DNA from: Pisaster brevispinus
Lineage: Eukaryota > Echinodermata > Asteroidea > Forcipulatida > Asteriidae
Assembly: GCA_023634235.1 (NCBI GenBank)
Contig: JAMKCF010000002.1
Location: 6,508,222 to 6,572,221 of the forward strand
Length of the DNA: 64,000 nucleotides
Direction: 5' to 3'
Shown: positions 56,169 through 64,000 of the stretch, piece by piece
Position numbering within the stretch: position 1 is the first letter of the stretch
Layout: every line of letters starts with the position of its first letter
Translations under genes and position numbers: made by a program
Notes under the pieces: generated by a model
Seen by the model: only the letters and a program-made list of their open reading frames with translations
Database searches by the model: none
What the model was told of the DNA's origin: nothing

Positions 56169-57801
56169 TTAGGTGTTCGGCTAACAGCCGAAAACCTATT
56201 GTTATTGTACTGTTTAGGTGTTCGGCTAACAGCCGAACAACTAGTGTTACTGTTATGTTTTGTTTGTTTTTTTCCTCGCGTTCTTCTTTCCCTCTGAACC
56301 TTCTCCAGCAATTTTAAACAAAAGTAAAGCTTGTACAAACTTAAAACTTACTGTGTACATAGGCAATAGTGAGTAGATGAAACCGCCATTTTTTTGGAAT
56401 GATGACGACATTGATGACGTCATGACAAGGTTTTTAATGTTGAAAAATGACCATTTGCTTGTTGCTGTATCTCGACGAATATAAAAGCTATGATGTTCAT
56501 ACTTAGGCATCAAATAGATAAAGACTTGGACAACATTTGAAAAGTTAACGTCAAAATCGTATGACCTTAACTTCCGTTTTGTTTTTGGCTTTTCTACAGC
56601 ATAACTCAGGATTGAGATTGATTTGAACATTTAAACTCATAAGAGATGTGAACAATATCATCAAGACGCCACAAACATGATGATATCATGATGACGTCAT
56701 CGGGTATTAAATTACATTAAATTAAATTTTAATATTTGTAAAAAATCATAACTCATGAACTCAAACCGGAAGTTGAAAATTTCACAAAATTCATATCTCA
56801 AAAACTACGTCATATTTTAACATGAATTTTGCATCAGGTTATAGATGAGTTATTCTGCCGAAACTTTTGCACAGAGATTATAGCATTTTAATCTTTGCAT
56901 CTGGTCAAAACTGGGCGTCAAAGCGCAAGTGTCTGTTGAACGACCATGTACGACAACGCACGGTAGTGTAGACCTACACGTAAATACAATGTATGTCAAA
57001 CCTGTACCAGCCACGCGCGTGTACGAGCACGTGAAGTCAAGGTCACGCTACACGTCCATACAGCCACATATACATTGCGCGCGTAGTTTTTAAGTTAACA
57101 TGTCTGTATTGAAACCAAAGATCGTTACCGTCTACGGCGCTATACGATCTTTGATTGAAACTGTAAAGCCACCTATAGGAATACTCTTGGCGTCGCTCGC
57201 TATTTCATTGTATTCATTGTATATTGCACATCCAAATAATGGTAGTCCGTGTAATATTTGAAAAATTCATAACTCCTTAACCACACTATGGATTGTTACA
57301 ATCCATACGTCGTATGAACGGTATTGATAAATTAAACACGCGGTACACAAGAAAAATAATTTCTCAACAACACATTTGAATTTTTATTTATTGATAGTAA
57401 TAACTTAAGAAACTTAAGAAACGACATACACAACATTCAACTTAACCATTTAACCTTGACTTCCGGTTAAACAGGAAAATACAAATAATTAATAGAAATA
57501 ATATAATACATACAACTGGCATTGCAAAATCTGTATGTACAATATCCCATGGTAGATGGGCGAAATTTGTAAAGGCTTTGAGGTGCAAAATAAAACCAAA
57601 AAACCTGATGCCAATGTAACACAAACACAAACATTTGTCAAGAAACGGGAGTTGTTACAAAGTGTGGTACAAGTTTAACTATAAAAAACAACACATTGTA
57701 TAAAAATGCATCTTTTTATGTTCAATGTTTTTGAACTACATCATCATGTAACGTTCCACCGAACACCGTATTTTTGTAATCAACAAAAATTCTATGTCTA
57801 G
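56169..57801 (+). repeat. Array unit 4 (A/B mosaic)
   Basis: Two TTCGGC-type hairpins (56171-56197, 56215-56241) and an A-like leader. The unit switches to B sequence at about 56420. It contains one copy of the conserved core (56860-57230). The distal part is shortened relative to units 6 and 7. Confidence 0.75.
57770..57801 (+). other. Unit 4 terminal hairpin and CTAG
   Basis: 8 bp stem ATTTTTGT/ACAAAAAT, 5 nt loop AATCA, 7 nt TCTATGT, CTAG. The closing pair is A-T instead of G-C. Confidence 0.65.
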
Positions 57802-59625
57802 GTTTTTTTTTTTCCGTGTCTTCTTCTTCCCACCGTACTTTCTCGGCAGGATTTCGGAAAAAGTAAAACACGTAGAGACTTGAAACTTGTCATGTACTTA
57901 GACCTTAGTGTATAGACGAAACAGGAACATTTTCGGGATGATGACGTCATCGATGACGTCATAACATCAACAATGAAAAATAACGAGAAATATTGTAAAT
58001 CGTCATATCTAGAGAACCATAAATGATAAATACAAGAACTTTGCTTCAACATTCCTTTTACAACTCTTACACAGAATGTGACCCCATGTGACCTTTACTT
58101 CCGGTCGAAACCGGATGTTGAAGGTTTTTTTTGAGGAAACGTTATATCTTATAAACAAAAGATGCTACACCTTTAACCATTATATCATCTGAAGTCCCTT
58201 GAACAGTTCTACAAATCTTTTATTAGGTGTGACCCAATGTGACCTTTACTTCCGGTCAAAACCGGAAGTTAAAATTTCTTACAAAAAGAAAACTCGTCAT
58301 ATCTCATGAACTAAAAATGTTTGAGACTTAAAACTTACTAAGTATTTAGAACTTTGTGTTTAAGAATAAATATGTGAATTTTGATTTGATGAGGTCATTG
58401 ATGACGTCATAACAATAAATCAACGTTTAATATTTAAAAAGATCCTTATTTGAGAATCACAAATGCTACATGTAAGATACTTGCACCATAAAAAAGCTCT
58501 TGCCAAATTATGCAAGTCACATACACAATGTGACACCATATGACCTTTGCTTTCGGTAGAAACCGGAAGTTCAAAATTCAGAATTCAAACGTTCATATCT
58601 CATAAACCAATAAGGGTTTTTTCTTGAAACGTACCATGTATATAGATCGTAGTATGTATATCACACCCAAAATGTTTCGGTCCGATGACGTCATCGATGA
58701 CGTCATAACAATAAAAAAACATTTAATATTTTAAAAAATCATAATCGGAGAACCATAAATGCTATATGTAAGGTACTTGCACCATAAAAAAGCTCCGGCC
58801 GAGTTATACAAATCACATTCAAAAGGTGACCCCATAACACCTTTACTTCCGGTTCAAAACGGAAGTTCAAAATTAAGATTTCAAACGTTCATTTCTCATA
58901 AACCAAAAAGGGTTTTGTCTTGAAACTTACTATGTATATAGATCGTAGTATGTTTATGATACCCAAATTGTTTCGGTCCGATGACGTCATCGATGACGTC
59001 ATAACACTAAATAAACGTTTAATATTTAAAAAAAATCATAATCGGAGAACCATAAATGCTACATGTAAGGTACTTGCACCATAAAAAAGTTCCGGCCGAG
59101 TTATACAAATCACATACAAAGTGTGACCCCATAACACCTTTACTTCCGGTTGAAACCGGAAGTTCAAAGGAAAATAAATATTCCCGGGCCTCGTTTTAAG
59201 GTCTGCAAACAATATGATCTGGAATTTTGACATGCTCTCTCTGTATGAAATAAAGTTTGACGCTTGGCCTTCCAATTAATAGAGTATTGACGTAATTATC
59301 TTCAACAACACCCTCTCGTGACAAGTTGTTTAAAAATAGTCCGTTTTGCTAAAAACCTGTTGCAAGTTCAAAAAAGTTAAACACTTACCACAAACTGATA
59401 AATCTCAGTGTATGGATAAGAAATATGCAATAACGTCATCATGACGTCATGATCAAGGTTTCCGTTTCAAAAATGCAAATATTTAAAATCACAAATAACT
59501 CGTATAACTAATATTTTATACAAAGACATGTTTGCCAAATTTTCTTTTTACTTTTCACCAGCTATGCTAATTTCGACATGTCTACCGAACACCCTTTTTT
59601 TATGTCACAAAAACTGAATTTCTAG
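57802..59625 (+). repeat. Array unit 5 (type A)
   Basis: No hairpin cluster; starts directly with poly(T) and the A leader. CRE- and ETS-type palindromes alternate with centres near 58108, 58259, 58400, 58560, 58696, 58856, 58993 and 59153. Its 3' hairpin is degenerate (T5/A5) but CTAG is kept. Confidence 0.8.
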
Positions 59626-59627
59626 TT

Positions 59628-59928
59628 AGGTGTTCGTGCAATATGTGCACGAACACCTATTGTTATTGTTCTGTTTTGTTTTTTTAGGTGTTCGTGCAAT
59701 TTGTGCACGAACACCTTTTGTTATTGTTCTGTTTTTAGGTGTTCGTGCAATTTGTGCACGAACACCTATTGTTATTGTTCTGTTTTTTAGGTGTTCGTGC
59801 AACATGTGCACGAACACCTATTGTTTTTGTTCTGGGTTTTTTTTAGGTGTTCGTGCAATATGTGCACGAACACCTCTTGTTTTTGTTCTGTTTTTTTAGG
59901 TGTTCGTGCAATGTGTGCACGAACACCT
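59628..59928 (+). repeat. Hairpin minisatellite cluster 2 (6 copies)
   Basis: Copies at 59628, 59686, 59737, 59789, 59845 and 59898, each 31 nt with 13 bp arms (AGGTGTTCGTGCA). Loops vary (ATATG, ATTTG, ACATG, ATGTG) while the arms are unchanged. Confidence 0.9.
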
Positions 59929-60689
59929 ATTGTTATTGTTCTGTTTTTTTTTTTTTTTTCTTCTCCATCTTCTTATACTTAACTCTTATCTACAACATAA
60001 CTCAAGATTGAAACTGAATTGAACCTTGAAACTCATCAGACAATTGAACCTTGATAGAAAGACAACACAGTTGTCATGACGTCATGATGACGTCATCTGG
60101 TGTTGAATTACAAGGTTTTTAAAGTTGAAAACTGACCATTTGCTAATTGCTGTATCTTCGTGAATTTGAAAGCTATGATGTTCAAAGTTTGGCATCCGAT
60201 AGATCAAGACTAGAGCAACATTTGAAAAGTTAACGCCAAAATCGTATGACCTTTACTTTGGAAAATGACCCTGGGTCGAAGTTTGCCTTCTATTTTTTTT
60301 CTTTAAAAAATCATGTTTTGGGCTTTTCTACGGCATAACTCAAGATTAAAAGCTACCTGAACATTGAAACTTATCAGACATATGAACCTCAATATCAAGA
60401 CGACACAAACTTGATGATGTCATGATGACGTCACCGGGTATTGAATTACATTAAATCAAAGTTTAATATTTGTAAAAAATCATAACTCATGAACCACATG
60501 TCGGATTTTTACAATCTACACATCATCGGATTGGTCGTTAAAAGGTCAACAAATGCTACACACAACATGACCCCATTTGACCTTGATTTCCGGTTCAAAC
60601 CGGAAGTTGAAAATTTCACAAAATTCATATCTCAAAAACTACGTCATATTTTAACATGAATTTTGCATCAGGTTATAGATGAGTTATTC

Positions 60690-61060
60690 TGCCGAAACTT
60701 TTGCACAGAGATTATAGCATTTTAATCTTTGCATCTGGTCAAAACTGGGCGTCAAAGCACAAGTGTCTGTTGAACGACCTTGTACGACAACGCACGGTAG
60801 TGTAGGCCTACACGTAAATACAATGTATGTCAAACCTGTACCAGCAACGCACGTGTACGAGCACGTGTAGTCAAGGTCTCGCTACACGTCCATACAGCCA
60901 CATGTACATTGCGCGCGTAGTTTAAGTTAACATGTCTGTATTGAAACCAAAGATCGTTACCGCCTACGGCGCTATACGATCTTTGATTGAAACTGTAAAG
61001 CCACCTATAGGAATACATTTGGCGTCGCTCGCTATTTCATTGCATATTACACATCCAAAT
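60690..61060. repeat. Conserved non-palindromic core segment of B units
   Basis: Near-identical copies at 56860-57230 and 63010-63380, with a diverged partial copy at 51300-51600. It is GC-richer than the surroundings, with ACGTGTACGAGCACGTG-like sequence and an AAAGATCGT/ACGATCTTT inverted repeat. The short minus-strand ORF it contains is not convincing as a gene. Confidence 0.6.
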
Positions 61061-61918
61061 AATGGTAGTCCGTGTAATTTTTGAAAAATTCATAACTCCT
61101 TAACCACACAATGGATTGTTACAATCCATACGTCGTCTGAACGGTATTGATAAATTAAACACGCGGTACATAATCTCTGACCCGTTTGACCTTAACTTCC
61201 GGTTCAAACCGGAAGTTAAAATTTAATGTTTCAAAAAATCATAACTTCTGAACCACAAATGGGAATTTAACAATCTATGCGTCATTTGGAAGGTAGATAA
61301 CAAGTGAAGAAACGATACACAAAATGTTATGCCCTTCGACCTTGACTTCCGGTTCAAACCGGAAGATGAATTTAATAATGAACAAATTAATAACTCCTCA
61401 ACCACTCATTGTATTTTTATTAAGTAAACGTCATCAGAAAGAGCTCCTAAGACTTAACAAACGATAGACAGTGTGTCCTCATTTAACACTGACTTCCGGT
61501 TCAAACCGGAAGTTAAACATTAATGTTTCAAAAAATCATAACTTCTAAGGCACACTTTGTTTGTTTTTTTGCAATCTTTACATCATTGGCAAAATATTTA
61601 TCAACTTAAGAATTGACACACAGAATGCGACCCAATTTGACCTTGACTTTCGTTTCAAACCGGATGATCAAATTCAATACTTGAAACAATCATAACTCCC
61701 GAACCACACTTTGGATTTTTATCAACTACACGGCATTACAGAGAGCTCCTAGGATTTACCTAGCGCTACACAGTATGACCTCATTTGACCTAAGTTTGGT
61801 TCAAACCGGAAGTTGAAGATTTATATTGGAACAAACTCCTACTCCTGAACCACAAATCGAGGTGATAGAATAAAATATCTTTAGATCTTAATTTAATAAC
61901 ATCGATCACGAACACCGT

Positions 61919-61950
61919 ATTTTTGTAGCAAACAAAAATTCAATTTCTAG
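61919..61950 (+). other. Unit 6 terminal hairpin and CTAG
   Basis: 8 bp stem ATTTTTGT/ACAAAAAT, 5 nt loop AGCAA, 7 nt TCAATTT, CTAG, then T. Confidence 0.65.
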
Positions 61951-64000
61951 TTTTTCTTCTCCATCTTCTTCCTTCCGTTCAACTCTTATCTACAGCATAA
62001 CTCAAGATTGGAACTGAATTGAACCTTGAAACTCATCAGACAATTGAACCCTAATATAAGGACGGCACAGTTGTCATGACGTCATGATGACGTCATCAGG
62101 TGTCGAATTACAAGGTTTTTAAAGTTGAAAAATGACAATTTTCTATTCGCTGTATCTTCGTGAGTTTGAAAGCTAGGATGCTCATAATTGGGAATCTTAT
62201 AAATCAAGACTGGGCAAACTTTTGAAAAGTTAACGCTAAAATCGTACGACCTTTACTTCCGGTCTTAACGGAAGGTCAAAGTCTGCCTTTGTGGTCTTTT
62301 TTTAATTTTGGTCATAACTCAAAATTGAAATTGATTTTGACCTTGAAACTCATCAGACAATTGAACCTTGATATAAGGACGGCACAGACTTGATGACGTT
62401 ATGATGACGTCATCAGGTGTCGAATTACAAGGTATTTTAAGTGAAAAATGACCATTTAGCTAATCGCTGTATCTCAGTGAATTTCAAAGCTATGAAGTTC
62501 ATAATTAGGCATCTGACAGATCAAAACAAGGGCAACATTTGAAAAGTTAACGCCAAAATCGTATGACCTTTACTTCCGGGTCGTTACCCTGGGTCGAAGT
62601 TTGCCTTCGACGTTTTTTCTTTAAAAAGTCATGTTTTGGGCTTTTCTACGGCATAACTCTAGATTGAAAGTTAACTGAACATTGAAACTCATCAGACATG
62701 CGAACCTCAGTATCAAGACGACACAAACATGATGATGTCATGATGACGTCATCGGATATTGAATAACATTAAATCAATGTTTAATATTTGTAAAAAATCA
62801 TAACTCATGAACCACATGTCGGATTTTTACAATCTACACATCATCGGATTGGTCGTTAAAAGGTCAACAAATGCTACACACAACATGACCCTATTTGACC
62901 TTGATTTCCGGTTCAAACCGGAAGTTGAAAATTTCACAAAATTTATATCTAAAAAACTACGTCATATTTTAACATGAATTTTGCATCAGGTTATAGATGA
63001 GTTATTCTGCCGAAACTTTTGCACAGAGATTATAGCATTTTAATCTTTGCATCTGGTCAAAACTGGGCGTCAAAGCGCAAGTGTCTGTTGAACGACCTTG
63101 TACGACAACGCACGGTAGTGTAGGCCTACACGTAAATACAATGTATGTCAAACCTGTACCAGTAACGCACGTGTACGAGCACGTGTAGTCAAGGTCTCGC
63201 TACACGTCCATACAGCCACATGTACATTGCGCGCGTAGTTTAAGTTAACATGTCTGTATTGAAACCAAAGATCGTTACCGCCTACGGCGCTATACGATCT
63301 TTGATTGAAACTGTAAAGCCACCTATAGGAATACATTTGGCGTCGCTCGCTATTTCATTGTATATTACACATCCAAATAATGGTCGTCCGTGTAATTTTT
63401 GAAAAATTCATAACTCCTTAACCACACAATGGATTGTTATAATCCATACGTCGTCTGAACGGTATAGACAAATTAAACACGCGGTACATAATCTCTGACC
63501 CGTTTGACCTTAACTTCCGGTTCAAACCGGAAGTTGAAATTTAATGTTTCAAAAAATCATAACTTCTGAACCACAAATTGGATTTTTACAATTTATGCAT
63601 CATTTGGAAGGTAGATAACAAGTGAAGAAACGATACACAAAATGTTATGCCCTTCAACCTTGACTTCCGGTTCAAACCGGAAGATAAATTTAATATTGAA
63701 CAAATTAATAACTCCTCAACCACTCATTGTATTTTTATTAAGTAAACGTCATCAGAAAGAGCTCTTAAGACTTTACAAACGATAGACAGTGTGTCCTCGT
63801 TTAACACTGACTTCCGGTTCAAACCGGAAGTTAAACATTAATGTTTCAAAAAATCATAACTTCTAAGGCACACTTTGTTTTTTTGCAATCTTTACATCAT
63901 TGGCAAAATATTTATCAACTTAAGAATTGACACACAGAATGCGACCCAATTTGACCTTGACTTTCCTTGAGCTCCTATGATTTACCTAGCGCTACACAGT
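61951..64000 (+). repeat. Array unit 7 (type B), cut by window end
   Basis: No hairpin cluster; B leader directly after CTAG. From about 62720 it repeats unit 6 with an offset of about 2318 bases and very few differences, including the core (63010-63380). A deletion of about 105 bases relative to unit 6 lies near 63966. Confidence 0.8.

Larger units (their letters stand above)
59626..61950 (+). repeat. Array unit 6 (type B)
   Basis: Six hairpins, then the B leader, CRE-type palindromes, the core segment (60690-61060), then five ETS-type palindromes centred near 61206, 61356, 61503, 61657 and 61803. Ends with ATTTTTGT/ACAAAAAT, TCAATTT, CTAG. Confidence 0.85.
48378..64000 (+). repeat. Higher-order palindrome-rich array of Helitron-like units
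   Basis: Seven units in direct orientation end at CTAG positions 50550, 52213, 56168, 57801, 59625 and 61950; the seventh runs off the window. Two body types occur. Type A starts with a TCTTCTTCTTCCCACC-like sequence. Type B starts with CTTCTCCATCTTCTT and AACTCTTATCTACA. The order is A, B, A (with cargo), A/B mosaic, A, B, B. Internal monomers carry CRE-like TGACGTCA pairs and ETS-like CCGGAAGTT palindromes about every 150 bp. There is no protein-coding capacity outside spurious ORFs. Not a family I can name. Confidence 0.85.

Noticed and set aside
56860..57230. Possible gene in the conserved core of B units (62-codon minus-strand ORF in two copies)
   Set aside because: The ORF is identical only because the two copies are a recent duplication, and it does not stay clearly open in the other copies.

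Overview
The window looks like metazoan nuclear DNA, most probably from an echinoderm or close deuterostome relative. The genes are split into many short exons with GT/AG introns. The best-preserved locus has the CUB-EGF-CUB-CCP-CCP-trypsin order of the MASP/C1r/C1s complement proteases, and the repeats include tRNA-derived SINEs, Penelope-like elements, non-LTR retrotransposons and several terminal-inverted-repeat elements. The species assignment is inference; the gene structures are read directly from the sequence.

Layout. Positions 331-10971 (+) hold a complete seven-exon arylsulfatase B-like gene of 562 codons with an intact sulfatase active site. Positions 13703-29072 (+) hold a complete eleven-exon MASP-like gene (A, 706 aa) with a full trypsin-type triad. 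Positions 36325-46890 (+) hold its tandem paralogue (B). B matches A exon for exon through the first protease exon, but no exons for the catalytic Asp and Ser are found before the window ends. The arylsulfatase would act on sulfated glycans in lysosomes or outside the cell. The two MASP-like genes would act in secreted complement-type recognition complexes.

Mobile DNA fills the introns and spacers, often nested. A Penelope-like element (31428-35445, -) is split by a non-LTR retrotransposon with a visible target duplication. A second Penelope copy lies in intron 2 of gene A. A third, in intron 3, is split by a 3.7 kb element with 27 bp perfect terminal inverted repeats. A restriction-like-endonuclease LINE in gene B is split by a 1.25 kb element flanked by TTAA. 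At least two Penelope copies carry a minimal hammerhead-ribozyme-like motif.

The last quarter (48378-64000) is the most unusual part: a higher-order array of seven 1.6-2.3 kb units, one of which carries a 2.3 kb unrelated cargo. Units end in a short hairpin, exactly 7 nt, then CTAG. The hairpin stems differ between units by compensated base pairs, which resembles a Helitron 3' terminus. Inside the units a palindrome recurs about every 150 bp, either a double CRE-like TGACGTCA or an ETS-like AACTTCCGG/CCGGAAGTT. Unit starts carry variable clusters of a 31-nt hairpin. This looks like a tandemly amplified rolling-circle-type element or a palindrome-rich satellite. I do not recognise it as a described family.
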